This document shows positions 52,858-62,224 of a stretch of DNA of 64,000 nucleotides, one piece after another (position 1 is the stretch's first letter; each line of letters opens with the position of its first letter). The stretch is from assembly GCA_963716085.1 (NCBI GenBank), contig OY970288.1, positions 4,650,001-4,714,000 on the forward strand, read 5' to 3'. The notes under the pieces were generated by a model. It had not been told where the DNA came from and ran no database searches. It saw only the letters and a program-made list of their open reading frames with translations. The position numbers and the translations under genes were made by a program. Source of the DNA: Persicitalea sp963716085. Its GTDB lineage: Bacteria > Bacteroidota > Bacteroidia > Cytophagales > Spirosomataceae.

Positions 52858-53514
52858 TTACCTCAAATCGACTATTTCCACGCCGGGGTACTTCTTAGGG
52901 TCGAAGGCAAAATAGCTATCGGCCAAAGTCACCCCGGGCTGAAAACTATTGATGGTGTAGTACACGTGTTGTCCGTCACTCGTGAGGATATCCCAGCTTT
53001 TTATGGCCTTATCCATCTTATTCACTTTGATTCGTACGTTGGCGATTTTGGCGTAGCTGGAAGTTGGAACCAGCTCAATAGTTTCGTAAGTCTGTGTTCC
53101 CTCTCTGCTTTCTTTGACAAACCGATACTTATAACCCTTTTTGTAAGCCGTAAATATCCGTGTAGGATTCAAGTCGCCCAACTCGGCGGGATCATAGTCC
53201 TGCAAGTTGACCTCATTGGTTTCCTTCACATAGGTAGCCATTATCTTGCCATCGTTGAATACTTCCTGCCCCGCCAATTTCAACCGAAACTTTTCCCCCT
53301 TTACGGCTACGTCGCCCTTGATGTTGTGAATTCCGCCCTCGGTAGCGTAATCGAAGGTGGCTTTATAGGACTTAAGATCCTCGTATTTTTTGCTCATAAT
53401 GGTCAGAATAGCCTCAGCCTTACTGTCAATTTTGGCTTGCGCCAAGAGCGGTGCTGCCGGAATGATAAAAAATGCCAGCAGAATCAGCGTAAATATTGTC
53501 GGATTCTTTTTCAT
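52858..53514 (-). CDS. LolA-like outer membrane lipoprotein carrier family protein
   Basis: The ATG at 53514 is used (the TTG at 53523 would only add MTT). The 218-residue product has a signal peptide (TFILILLAFFIIPAAPLLAQ-type) and the LolA-like opening SKKYEDLKSYKATFDYATEGGIHNIKGDVAVKGEKFRLKLAGQEVFNDGK, later VRIKVNKMDKAIKSWDILTSDGQHVYYTINSFQ. LolA carries lipoproteins across the periplasm; related proteins bind other lipids. Its partner LolB is not visible here. Confidence 0.85.
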   Translation of the reverse strand: MKKNPTIFTLILLAFFIIPAAPLLAQAKIDSKAEAILTIMSKKYEDLKSYKATFDYATEGGIHNIKGDVAVKGEKFRLKLAGQEVFNDGKIMATYVKETNEVNLQDYDPAELGDLNPTRIFTAYKKGYKYRFVKESREGTQTYETIELVPTSSYAKIANVRIKVNKMDKAIKSWDILTSDGQHVYYTINSFQPGVTLADSYFAFDPKKYPGVEIVDLR

Positions 53515-53603
53515 GGTTGTCAATGTTGTGGTTGTTGGTGAGAACGGGGATTAGAGCGAAGCACAGGGATTTGGTTTAAACAAAACTTATGCCAATCCCA
53601 ATC

Positions 53604-54851
53604 TCATATAACCCGCTTCAAGACCAGCGTGGTGAAAACCAGCGAGCCATTCCGATTGACAATCAGATTGATGGAGCGCCCTTCTTTTCGCTGCAAGAGT
53701 TTATAGATCTCCGTCATATTGAGCATCTTGGCCGCCGAATTGTTGATGAACATCAGGCGATCTCCTTCCACCAGGCCCGCACGGGAGGCAGGGGAATTGT
53801 CCATCACGCGATCCACGAAATACTCCCGGAAGTTGTTACCCTTGGCCCGCAGATCCATCCCACTCATATCATGCTCGAAGGGTTCCTTCATGGCTCGCCT
53901 TACGGGCTTCATGGCCATGTATTTTTCGGGATAATTGATCGTGATGCGGAAGCGCCGCAGCAGTTCACCGCCAACATTCCCCTGCCGGTCGAAAAGTGGG
54001 TTGATTTTGCCACCGAAAGATGCACTGTCCGGGAAGGAGGTAACCACCTGCGACAGGTCGTAAGTACCGATTCTGATTCTATCCAAACGTCCCAGTTCTC
54101 CACTGATTTTTCCCGAAAGTCCCATACCCAGTTGCACGGAAATAGTAGTATCGGGAACCGGAATGCCCGATGCAAAAGTATTGAGCATCACAGCGTGGCC
54201 CGCCCCGGTGTCCAGCAGGAGTTTCACCTTTTCCTTCTTTCCTAGTTCGCTAATAAAAATGTCGTCGATGTAGGGTTTTTTATTGATGATTTCCAGAGGC
54301 ACCTTCGTACCGTAGGAGCGGCGAAACTTGAAGTATTCAGGCAGTTGAATGAGCAGCAAACGGTGCTGGAAGTCGATGGTAACGATAAATCGCTCGAAGA
54401 GTTCGTAGCCGATGAGTCCATGAATGGGCGTGCCGACCAACTCGGAAAGTTTCAACAAGTCCTCTTTCAAAAGGATCATGTTGTGGGCTTCGATGCGCGC
54501 ATAACCTACCTGCAAAGTATTACCGATGCTGACTACCGCTTCCACCGTGCTATCCGCCCCGACCCCATCGAGCCGAATGGGACGGGAATAGTCTGTGTTC
54601 AAGTACTGCCCCACGGTGGTGTCGGTCACAATGGTGTTGCTTACGCCGGTATCCAGGATGAAATGCAACGTATCGGAGTCGTTGATGCGGGCGGGAATGA
54701 CGATCAGGTTGGCGTGCAGCTCGAAAGGAATGCGCGCGCTCCGGCGTTTCTGAACCAGGTGAAAGCCAAAAGTGCGGTTTTTTTGCGTTTCCGTAGGCTT
54801 TCGGCAACCCAGCAAGAAAATCGTAAGGGCAAGTAATAAAGCTGTTTTCAT
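53604..54851 (-). CDS. Aspartyl protease family protein with PDZ domain
   Basis: From the ATG at 54851 (a later-looking upstream extension to 54866 is unlikely) the 415-residue lipoprotein (lipobox in LLGC) has two retropepsin-like repeats: LDTGVSNTIVTD and LLDTGAGHAVML, each with the DTG motif. The C-terminal part is PDZ-like (VMDNSPASRAGLVEGDRLMFINNSAAKML). Together these form the exported aspartyl protease type common in Bacteroidota. The substrate is unknown. Confidence 0.88.
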   Translation of the reverse strand: MKTALLLALTIFLLGCRKPTETQKNRTFGFHLVQKRRSARIPFELHANLIVIPARINDSDTLHFILDTGVSNTIVTDTTVGQYLNTDYSRPIRLDGVGADSTVEAVVSIGNTLQVGYARIEAHNMILLKEDLLKLSELVGTPIHGLIGYELFERFIVTIDFQHRLLLIQLPEYFKFRRSYGTKVPLEIINKKPYIDDIFISELGKKEKVKLLLDTGAGHAVMLNTFASGIPVPDTTISVQLGMGLSGKISGELGRLDRIRIGTYDLSQVVTSFPDSASFGGKINPLFDRQGNVGGELLRRFRITINYPEKYMAMKPVRRAMKEPFEHDMSGMDLRAKGNNFREYFVDRVMDNSPASRAGLVEGDRLMFINNSAAKMLNMTEIYKLLQRKEGRSINLIVNRNGSLVFTTLVLKRVI

Positions 54852-54920
54852 TGATATAACTCCCAAAGTCCTTCAATTTGCAAAAAAATACACAAAAAAC
54901 ACGGCTGGAAGAAAAACAAA

Positions 54921-54969
54921 ATGCCGGAGGATCAGCCCGAAAGTTAAAGTTCGGCTGATTCTCCGGCAT
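54921..54969 (-). terminator. Terminator after M1 peptidase gene
   Basis: ATGCCGGAGGATCAGCC pairs with GGCTGATTCTCCGGCAT over about 20 bp; on the minus strand it is followed by TTTTGTTTTT. It lies about 40 bp after the stop of the M1 gene. Confidence 0.85.
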
Positions 54970-55007
54970 TACAACCCGAAAAGCGCAGAAAGCGTTTTTA
55001 GACCATT

Positions 55008-57002
55008 CTAATTTGCCTGAGGTGCGGCATAGCGCATCGGCTTCCAGGTATTGTTGGCGGGATTCATATCCGGCAGTACGTTGTCAGGATCGAGCCGCAC
55101 CGAGCGCAGCGGCTGCTCGGTATCGGTCTTGAAAGTCCAGCTGCCCCCACGCTGCCAGATTTCGACGGGAAACTCCATGCGCGACTTTTTACCCGTGACG
55201 TCTTCCAACTCCACCGTGGCGGGCATCGCCCACTGATCCAGGTTTTCGATGGTGATCAGCGCGCCTTTCTGCGGGTTTTGTTCCACGTAAATGACATCCT
55301 TTACACCCTGATCCAGCTTGTAGTTCTCAAAGAACCAGCCTTTCCAGAACCAGCCCAGTTCTTCGCCACCAACGTCTTCCATCGTGCGAAAGAAATCGTA
55401 AGGCGTGGGGTGCTTGAAGGCCCAGCGCTTCACGTATTGCCGGAAAGCGTAATCAAACCGCTCCTTGCCCAGTATTTGCTCACGCAACATCTTCAGGCCG
55501 ATGCCGGGTTTGTAGTACGCCTCGACGCCCAGGGCGCGGGAGTCCACCACGTCGGGAATATTCATGATAGCGTCGCCGCTTGAGGGAAATAATGCTGGTG
55601 CAGTGCGCTGCATGTCCATCGGGCGGCTCTTGTACTCGCCGTTATTGAAGGCGTCGGTCGATAGGAAGTTGATGAAGGTGTTGAAGCCCTCGTCCATCCA
55701 GGCGTATTTGCGCTCGTTGCTGCCCACGATCATCGGGAACCAGTTGTGGCCGAACTCGTGGTCGGTTACGCCCCACAGGCTCGCGCCTTTGCTGTTGCTC
55801 GAGCAAAACACGATGCCCGGATACTCCATGCCTCCCACGATGCCCGCTACGTTGGTCGCTACGGGATAAGTGTACTCGTAGACGTAGTTGGAATAAAACT
55901 CGATGCTGGCTTTCACGTATTCCGTAGAACGGCCCCAGGCCTTGTCATCGCCGACTTCGGCGGGATACACCGACTGTGCCAGGGCGGTCTTGCCACTGGG
56001 CAGATTCATGCGAGCCGCGTCCCAGACAAATGCTTTGGAAGTCGCCCAGGCGATGTCGCGGGTCTGCTGGCAGCGGAAGCGCCAGGTTTGCGTTCCCGAC
56101 TGCTTGGGGCGTGAATCAGCGCTGGTCACTTCATCGGCAGTGCGAATCATGACCGTCGAGTCGCTTTTAGCCGCACGATCCAGACGATTGCGCTGCTCTT
56201 TGGTCAGGACATCGTTCGGGTTCAACAGTTCACCTGAACCCACTACGATATGATCCCAAGGTACGGTAACGGCATATTCCATATCGCCGTAGTCGAGGTA
56301 GAATTCGCCCGCACCTAGGTAGGGCAGCGTGTTCCAGCCCTCGATGTCGTCATAGACACACATGCGCGGGTACCACTGCGCGATCTCGTAAATCACGCCG
56401 TTCTTGGTTTCCAGCGTCCCCATGCGGTCGGAGCCGTATTTTGGAATTTTGAAGGAAAAACCCAGGTTGATTCTGATTACATCGCCGTTGGCGCGCAGCG
56501 GCTCGTTCAAGCGTACCTGCATCCGCGTGTCGTACACGTTGAATTGCGCGATTTGGGCCTTATTCTTTCCCTGCTGCACGGTAACCGAGGTAATTTTGTT
56601 GCCACCCTCGAAGCCCGTGTTACCGAAGCGACCTCCCGTGATGGGGGTCGTCTTGCCCCCGCGCGAGGTATCGCTAAACGCATTCTGATCGAGTTGCAGC
56701 CAAAGAAATTCCAGGTCGCTGGGGCTGTTATTTTTGTAGGTGATCTCGATATCGCCCGACAGTGATCCCCCGGCGGTTTCGTCGAGCGCAATGTTGATTT
56801 TGTAATCGGCGCGGTTCTGCCAGTACTTGGGGCCGGGTGCCCCGCTGGCGGTGCGGTATTCGTTGCCGGGCTGGAAGTTCAGCAGCGGATTGAACAGTAC
56901 GTGGGCGTCGTATTTGGACTCGGTGGCATTCTGGGCGAAAGAACTCAAGCAGACCAGCGTACAGAGCGCCAAAAAGCCTGAGCGGAGGATGGATTTGTTC
57001 AT
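55008..57002 (-). CDS. M1 family metallopeptidase
   Basis: The ATG at 57002 gives 664 aa with a cleavable signal (SGFLALCTLVCLSSFAQ). The frame is open upstream to 57140 but that stretch lacks a signal. The zinc site is H-E-F-G-H-N-W with the distant Glu in WMDEGFNTFINF. An N-terminal domain (about 45-290) of the M1 type (YKINIALDETAGGSLSGDIEITYKNNSPSDL) precedes it. It is an exported aminopeptidase, probably periplasmic or surface bound. Its terminator is at 54921..54969. Confidence 0.92.
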   Translation of the reverse strand: MNKSILRSGFLALCTLVCLSSFAQNATESKYDAHVLFNPLLNFQPGNEYRTASGAPGPKYWQNRADYKINIALDETAGGSLSGDIEITYKNNSPSDLEFLWLQLDQNAFSDTSRGGKTTPITGGRFGNTGFEGGNKITSVTVQQGKNKAQIAQFNVYDTRMQVRLNEPLRANGDVIRINLGFSFKIPKYGSDRMGTLETKNGVIYEIAQWYPRMCVYDDIEGWNTLPYLGAGEFYLDYGDMEYAVTVPWDHIVVGSGELLNPNDVLTKEQRNRLDRAAKSDSTVMIRTADEVTSADSRPKQSGTQTWRFRCQQTRDIAWATSKAFVWDAARMNLPSGKTALAQSVYPAEVGDDKAWGRSTEYVKASIEFYSNYVYEYTYPVATNVAGIVGGMEYPGIVFCSSNSKGASLWGVTDHEFGHNWFPMIVGSNERKYAWMDEGFNTFINFLSTDAFNNGEYKSRPMDMQRTAPALFPSSGDAIMNIPDVVDSRALGVEAYYKPGIGLKMLREQILGKERFDYAFRQYVKRWAFKHPTPYDFFRTMEDVGGEELGWFWKGWFFENYKLDQGVKDVIYVEQNPQKGALITIENLDQWAMPATVELEDVTGKKSRMEFPVEIWQRGGSWTFKTDTEQPLRSVRLDPDNVLPDMNPANNTWKPMRYAAPQAN

Positions 57003-57136
57003 TATTTTTTGAAGAAAGATGATTAGGTAAAACACAAAAACGCTATTTGTCCGGTCGTTGGATTGCGACAAGCTATAACAGCAACCACTAAACGAAGGGA
57101 AGTAGCTTTTTGTAAAAAGAAAGGAAAAATAATTGG

Positions 57137-57466
57137 TCAAGCTTCGCCGCCCGGCCCGCCAAAACTCATGGGAAAGTTGAAGCCTGAGCCGTCTTCCCCG
57201 GATTCGTTGATGGAGCCGTGCGCGGCCTCGAACTTACGGATATTGTCCTTCAAAGCGTTCAACAGCCGCACGGCGTGTTCGGGCGTGACGATGATGCGGG
57301 CCTTGACCTTGGCCTTGGGGACGCCCGGCATCAGGCGGATAAAGTCGAGGATGAACTCGCTGTTGGAGTGGGCAATCATGGCGAGGTTGGCGTAGGTGCC
57401 TTCGGCGATGTCCTCTGATAGCTCGACGTTTATTTGCTGCTCTTGTTCTTGGTTTTGCTCTTCCAT
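57137..57466 (-). CDS. DUF3467 family protein
   Basis: The 109-residue protein (ATG at 57466) has the DUF3467 core: ELSEDIAEGTYANLAMIAHSNSEFILDFIRLMPGVPKAKVKARIIVTPEHAVRLLNALKDNIRKFE, after a Gln/Glu-rich start. It has no signal peptide. The family is widespread and uncharacterised. A frame extending upstream to 57625 lacks support. A -7 box (57481..57488) lies 15 bp before the start. Confidence 0.88.
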   Translation of the reverse strand: MEEQNQEQEQQINVELSEDIAEGTYANLAMIAHSNSEFILDFIRLMPGVPKAKVKARIIVTPEHAVRLLNALKDNIRKFEAAHGSINESGEDGSGFNFPMSFGGPGGEA

Positions 57467-57480
57467 GAGGTTTTTTTTGG

Positions 57481-57488
57481 CAAAGATA
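57481..57488 (-). promoter_or_regulatory. -7 box of DUF3467 gene
   Basis: TATCTTTG on the minus strand, 15 bp before the ATG at 57466. It supports the short start. The 309-bp gap from 57466 to 57775 otherwise shows nothing recognisable. Confidence 0.5.
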
Positions 57489-57774
57489 GAAAAAAGGGTT
57501 TCGAAGGCAGCCTTTTTTACGCTATAAACCCACTCGCCACAGATTTCTTCATGCAGCCAGTCTGGATCACGGTTTAAAAGTATTATACAGACCAGAAAAC
57601 CCGTCCGACTTTCAGGTGTGTCCACAAGAATTGATGCGTGTTTACGCCAATTCTTTGTGGAGCAGCAGTTTGGTTTTTGTTACTGGTCGTGTTGCTATTT
57701 CCAGTAATCGAAACGCACAAACGCAAAGCAAGCAGCCTTATGGGAAAAGACAAACCCAGTTTTTTTGATCCAAC

Positions 57775-60036
57775 TTAAATCTGCTTCTCGATATCCGGTT
57801 GAAACGGCTGATTATAAAACCGCTTACCAAGGTTCTTGTACAAAGCATTCGCCACCGCCGCGAATACGGGCGGGAAGGGCGGCTCGCCCAGTCCGGTGGG
57901 GTCGATGTCGTTTTGCACGAAATGCACGTCGATCGTTTTGGGGGCTTCGCGATGACGGATGAGACGGTATTTGTCAAAATTGCTTTGCTGGGCCACCCCA
58001 TCTTTGTGGGTCAATTGACCGTAAAAAGCGTTGCCGATGCCATCGACCACGGCACCTTGCACCATGTTGGCGGCGGCATCGGGATTGACCACCACGCCGC
58101 AATCCACCGCGCTCGTGACCCGCTCGACGTAGGGGGTTCCCTTGCGGGTGACGACGTCCACCACATGGGCGGCGTACGAGTTGTGGCAGAAATAGGCCGC
58201 CACGCCCCGGCTATAATTTTCTTGGCCCGGCTTATTCCAGCCCGACTTGTCGCGTACCAGTTTCAGTACCCCGGCGTAGCGGGCGGCGTTGTAGTCGTTG
58301 TCTTTGCCCACCGGGTTTTTAGCGGCTCGCTCCAACAGTTCCAGCCGCATCTCGATCGGGTCTTGGCCCATTGCCTCGGCCAGTTCGTCCAGGAACGACT
58401 GCTCGGCGGCGGCGTTGAAGTTGGAACGGGGGGCGCGGAACGCCCCGATGGTGATGTTGGAAGGAATGGCCCAGCCTTCGGCCAGGTAGTTGTCCACGGC
58501 TCCCGCCGGGAAGCGGTTGGCGTGGACGGGATGCTCGGGAATGCCGCCCCCTTTCACGTGGAAGGCGATCAGTTTTTTGTCGGCATCCAGCGCGGCGCGG
58601 TAGGTGGCCGTGTACATGGGACGGTAGATCCCGTAGGCCATGTCGTCTTCGCGGGAGTAAATCAGCTTGACCGGGGCTTTGACCCTTCGGGAAATCAGCG
58701 CCGCCTCGTAGAGGTACTGAGTATAGGCTCGGCGACCGAAACCGCCCCCCATACGCGTCATCTGAATTTCAATTTTTTCCGGCGGCAAATTCAACAGTTT
58801 CGACAGCGTAGGTTCCGACCAGCCCGGTGCCTGCAAGGGGCCAGCCACTAGCGCTTTGTCATCCATGACATGGGCAAAGAAATTCATCGGCTCCATGCAG
58901 TTGTGGGCCAAAAACGGGGCATTGTAGGTGCGCTCGATCACCTGAGCCGCCCCTTTGAAAGCCGTTTCGGGGTCGCCGTCTCTTCTCAGTTCCTGGGCGG
59001 ATTCGCTGGCGTATTTCTGCATTTTTTCATGCTGCGTGCTGGTACTTTCCAGTCCACCCGGCACGACGACCTCCCTCTTTCCTCCCCGGCCCATCATGAT
59101 GTCCGTAGTATCGCCGGCTGGCTCCCACTGCGCGACCAGCTTTTTGCGGGCGGTCATTACTTCCCAGGTGGTGTTGCCTACTATTACCAGCATATCGTTG
59201 AAAGTCCGGGTGTCAAAACCGCCCTGCTCGAAACCTTCGTCGTACAGTTTCAGTCGGAAAACATCCTTGATACCCGGCATTTTGAGCGTTTGTGAAGCGT
59301 CGAACGATTTGAGCTTCATCCCGAAAGCGGGCGGGTGCTGAATCATGGCGATCAGCATCCCGTCGGCCCGGTAGTCCAGACCAAACAGCGGCTGGCCGGT
59401 TACTACTTTCATCCCTTCCACATTCTTTTTGGAATGGCGGACGATGCTGAAATCACCGGGTTCTTTGAGCTTGATGCCCTTAGCGTCAGGGACGGGTACC
59501 GTGGCGGCTTTTTCGGCAAATTCGCCGTATTTGCCCGCTTTCATCGTATCGGGATGCAGGAGGACACCATTTTTGGTGGTGATTTCCTCCACGGGTACGC
59601 TCCACGTTTCGGCGGCGGCCTGGCGCAGCATTTGCCGGGCCGCCGCTCCCGCCTCCCGGAGGGGTTTCCAGTACATCCTGACCGAATTGCTCCCGCCCGT
59701 AAACTGCGGGCCCAGCTTCACGTTATCGTGCGGCCCCATTTCCACCACCACATCTTTCCAATCCACGTCCAGTTCCTCGGCGATAATCATCGGCAGCGAA
59801 GTCATCACGTTCTGCCCGAATTCTGGGTTAGGGCAAAGAATTTTAACGACGTTATCCGGTGTAATTTTGATGTAGCCCGTCAGTTCATTCCATTGCTCGG
59901 GGAGGTTCAGCGCACGCATTTTTTCGGCGGCCTTCGCACTTGTAAGCCAGCTAAAACTGAGCATCAGCCCTCCGCCCGCCAGAGCGGAAGATTTCAGGAA
60001 GTCACGACGGTTGTAGGTTGTTTTTGTATTATCCAT
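57775..60036 (-). CDS. Molybdenum hydroxylase large subunit (isoquinoline oxidoreductase-like), Tat-exported
   Basis: A 753-residue protein with a Tat signal (RRDFLKSSALAGGGLMLSF). It belongs to the xanthine dehydrogenase family beta (molybdopterin-binding) subunits of the IorB type: LNLPEQWNELTGYIKITPDNVVKILCPNPEFGQNV, LGPQFTGGSNSVRMYW, MTRMGGGFGRR, GAFRAPRSNFNAAAEQSFLDELAEAMGQDP, and VTSAVDCGVVVNPDAAANMVQGAVVDGIG. The partner small subunit lies 91 bp upstream. A cytochrome partner is not visible, so the electron acceptor is open; the substrate is likely an aldehyde or N-heterocycle. Confidence 0.9.
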   Translation of the reverse strand: MDNTKTTYNRRDFLKSSALAGGGLMLSFSWLTSAKAAEKMRALNLPEQWNELTGYIKITPDNVVKILCPNPEFGQNVMTSLPMIIAEELDVDWKDVVVEMGPHDNVKLGPQFTGGSNSVRMYWKPLREAGAAARQMLRQAAAETWSVPVEEITTKNGVLLHPDTMKAGKYGEFAEKAATVPVPDAKGIKLKEPGDFSIVRHSKKNVEGMKVVTGQPLFGLDYRADGMLIAMIQHPPAFGMKLKSFDASQTLKMPGIKDVFRLKLYDEGFEQGGFDTRTFNDMLVIVGNTTWEVMTARKKLVAQWEPAGDTTDIMMGRGGKREVVVPGGLESTSTQHEKMQKYASESAQELRRDGDPETAFKGAAQVIERTYNAPFLAHNCMEPMNFFAHVMDDKALVAGPLQAPGWSEPTLSKLLNLPPEKIEIQMTRMGGGFGRRAYTQYLYEAALISRRVKAPVKLIYSREDDMAYGIYRPMYTATYRAALDADKKLIAFHVKGGGIPEHPVHANRFPAGAVDNYLAEGWAIPSNITIGAFRAPRSNFNAAAEQSFLDELAEAMGQDPIEMRLELLERAAKNPVGKDNDYNAARYAGVLKLVRDKSGWNKPGQENYSRGVAAYFCHNSYAAHVVDVVTRKGTPYVERVTSAVDCGVVVNPDAAANMVQGAVVDGIGNAFYGQLTHKDGVAQQSNFDKYRLIRHREAPKTIDVHFVQNDIDPTGLGEPPFPPVFAAVANALYKNLGKRFYNQPFQPDIEKQI

Positions 60037-60101
60037 TTTTTAGGTTCATTGAGGTTTTGGACGAACATTACTGACGGGTAAATTAGTCCGTAAACTAGTA
60101 A

Positions 60102-60114
60102 GCCCTGAAAGGGC
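60102..60114. repeat. Small hairpin GCCCTGAAAGGGC
   Basis: GCCC-TGAAA-GGGC forms a small stem between the two hydroxylase genes, followed by GAGATAATC. It resembles short dispersed hairpins of Bacteroidota genomes, but only one copy is seen here. Confidence 0.35.
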
Positions 60115-60127
60115 GAGATAATCACCA

Positions 60128-60586
60128 TCAATTCTTGCTCGCTGCCGTTTTGATAGCCTCTCGAATGCGCAGGTAGGTACCGCAGCGGCAGATGTTGCCC
60201 GACATGGCCGCATCAATATCGTCGTCGTTGGGATTGGGATTGCTTTTCAGTAGAGCAGACGCCGCCATGATTTGCCCGGCCTGGCAGTAGCCGCACTGGG
60301 CCACGTCGTGTTCGAGCCAGGCTTGTTGCACCGGATGGTCGCCTTTTTCGGACAAGCCCTCGATGGTAGTAATGGCCTCGTTCCCTACCGCCGAAACGGG
60401 TAGCTGGCAGGAAGGAACCGCGACGCCGTTCAAATGCACTTTGCATGCCCCGCACTGGGCGATGCCGCAGCCGTATTTGGTGCCGGGCAGATCGAGGTGG
60501 TCGCGCAGCACCCACAGCAGGGGCGTGGCCGGATCGACATCGACCGGGCGTATTTTTCCGTTGATTTTCAGATTGTATTTCGCCAT
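60128..60586 (-). CDS. (2Fe-2S)-binding small subunit of molybdenum hydroxylase
   Basis: The 152-residue protein has the two iron-sulfur clusters of the xanthine oxidase family small subunit: GCGIAQCGACKVHLNG and C in VPSCQLP for the first, QCGYCQAGQIM and GNICRCGTYLRIREAI for the second. It passes electrons from the molybdenum site. It precedes the large subunit on the same strand, 91 bp apart, forming a two-gene operon of the IorAB type. Confidence 0.92.
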   Translation of the reverse strand: MAKYNLKINGKIRPVDVDPATPLLWVLRDHLDLPGTKYGCGIAQCGACKVHLNGVAVPSCQLPVSAVGNEAITTIEGLSEKGDHPVQQAWLEHDVAQCGYCQAGQIMAASALLKSNPNPNDDDIDAAMSGNICRCGTYLRIREAIKTAASKN

Positions 60587-60969
60587 GGAAGTGTTTTTTT
60601 GAATTGTGTAAAATACGGAAAAAAATTTAAAGGTCAGTCGTTGTGCAAAAGCCTATTCTCGCCAGTCGACTGCCTGGCCCGTCCTTTGAAAGAGATTCAT
60701 GCGTCGTATCTGATATTTGGCTTCTCTGAAACCTTATATGTATGATTATCAATAACTTCTACGAATATTGAACCTCTCCGAGACTGTTTTTGAGATACGG
60801 CATCAAGATTTTGAACTGGTACTGGGGCGACACGCTTTGATTTGTGTATATACTCTAAGTGGGGACGAAGACCACGGTTTAGGGTTCGAAGAACTGGATA
60901 GCCAATTTCACCCAAGTCCACGGACTCCCCGCAGGTAATGATGAGCATATTCAAGAAGCTGTCCAGATA
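60587..60969. other. Gene-poor stretch with dispersed palindrome copy 3
   Basis: This 383-bp region holds the palindrome at 60859..60877. A frame of 85 codons at 60697..60954 on the minus strand runs through it but shows no family likeness, so I do not call it a gene. Nothing else was recognised. Confidence 0.4.
60859..60877. repeat. Dispersed palindrome, copy 3
   Basis: GTGGGGACGAAGACCACGG, same arms as the copies at 539..557 and 2277..2295. Confidence 0.55.
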
Positions 60970-61444
60970 TTAAAGACACCCCTCCTTCCGCCGCGTATCG
61001 GTAATGCCCGAAATCTTCCAGCCATTATCCGTTTCGATAAGTGTAAAGGCATTCACGCCGCAGTGGCTGAACTTCTCGCCAAAGTAAAACTTGTAGGGCG
61101 TCCAAGCTGTGGCGATCGGCCCGTCGACCTCAATCTTCACATCATAAATTCGTTCGTCCCATGTTTCCTCATGGGGCGTTCCCACGGCCTTTACGAAGCC
61201 CTCGATGCCGCTGTTTTCGGCTTTCACCCGGCCGTCGGCTGAGGTAGTGACGGATCGTAGCCGGGCATCGGATAGGAACGAGTTGCGGACGCAGAGTAGA
61301 GTCGCCCGTTCTCATGGCGGTGAAAAGCTGGTCGATGACGGCCCGTACTTCGGCTTGTGGAGTTTGGGCGTAGGGTTTGGTACTTCCGAAAATTAAAAAG
61401 GCGAGATGAAGCAGTGTAGCGGCTGGTAGTTGTTTGAAATTCAT
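60970..61444 (-). pseudogene. NTF2/SnoaL-like protein, frameshifted
   Basis: The gene starts at 61444 with a signal peptide (LLHLAFLIFGSTKPYA) and the start of an NTF2-like domain (AEVRAVIDQLFTAMRTGDSTL). After that the likeness moves to another frame: SDARLRSVTTSADG, then VKAENSGIEGFVKAVGTP, YDVKIEVDGPIATAWTPYKFYF and AFTLIETDNGWKISGITDTRR. The shift is between about 61285 and 61305. The total is one base too long for an intact frame (475 bp). The family is a small cone-shaped fold with varied functions. As written, both halves would be non-functional. Confidence 0.75.
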
Positions 61445-61449
61445 CTGAG

Positions 61450-61481
61450 TTGGTTTTGCGTTTTTGAATGAGATACCTTTG
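61450..61481 (+). promoter_or_regulatory. Promoter of smpB
   Basis: TTG (61450..61452), a 21-nt spacer and TACCTTTG (61474..61481) fit the Bacteroidota consensus, about 90 bp before the smpB ATG. Confidence 0.6.
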
Positions 61482-61571
61482 CGGTTCTTATTTTAGCGAA
61501 AAACTTGGCAGGAATCTTTGCTGGTTTTTATTATATATTGACAGACGGGCAAGATGCCCGTACCACATATT

Positions 61572-62030
61572 ATGTCTGACAAAATAAACAAAAAGGTCAA
61601 TATAAAGAACAAGCGCGCTTCGTTCGAGTATTTTTTTCTCGACACATTTTCGGCGGGCATGGTGCTGACGGGAACCGAAATCAAGTCCATCCGGCAGGGA
61701 AAAGTCAACTTCCAGGATGCCTACTGCCTGTTTATGGACGGCGAACTCTTCGTGCGCAGTCTGCACATTTCACCTTACACAGAAGGCACCCACTACAACC
61801 ACGATCCCATCCGCGACCGCAAACTGCTGATGACCAAGCGGGAGCTTCGCAAGCTGGAAGAAAACCTGAAAGACCAGGGATTGACGGTTATCCCCGTTCG
61901 GCTTTTCACTAGTGACCGTGGGCTAGCCAAAATGGAAATCGCCTTGGCAAAGGGTAAAAAGCTGTATGACAAACGCGATTCCATCAAAGAGCGGGATATG
62001 AAGCGCGAAACTGATCGGGCAGGATACTGA
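61572..62030 (+). CDS. smpB: SsrA-binding protein
   Basis: The ATG at 61572 gives 152 aa; an in-frame ATG at 61554 would add PVPHI without support. The sequence shows the SmpB pattern: NKRASFEYFFLDTFSAGMVLTGTEIKSIRQGKVNFQDAYCLF, FVRSLHISPY, RDRKLLMTKRELRKLEENLKDQGLTVIPVRLF, KMEIALAKGKKLYDKRDSIKERD. It binds tmRNA and brings it to stalled ribosomes. Confidence 0.95.
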   Translation: MSDKINKKVNIKNKRASFEYFFLDTFSAGMVLTGTEIKSIRQGKVNFQDAYCLFMDGELFVRSLHISPYTEGTHYNHDPIRDRKLLMTKRELRKLEENLKDQGLTVIPVRLFTSDRGLAKMEIALAKGKKLYDKRDSIKERDMKRETDRAGY

Positions 62031-62224
62031 TTCAATTGATAATGAACAATGAATAATGGATAATGCCGTGAGGGGCAACTTTTGCCGAGTTCTCGTACTT
62101 AGCTGTTTTTGATGGGCAATGTTGGATTAATCAAAAAATTTCAATTAACATTTAATGTCCCTTCGGCGTTAGTATGGGGTATATTTTTTAAATTGCCACG
62201 ATAGAAATCACCTCATAGAACCCC

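Noticed and set aside
60697..60954. Minus-strand frame of 85 codons
   Set aside because: It runs through dispersed palindrome copy 3, has no family likeness and no signal or start context.
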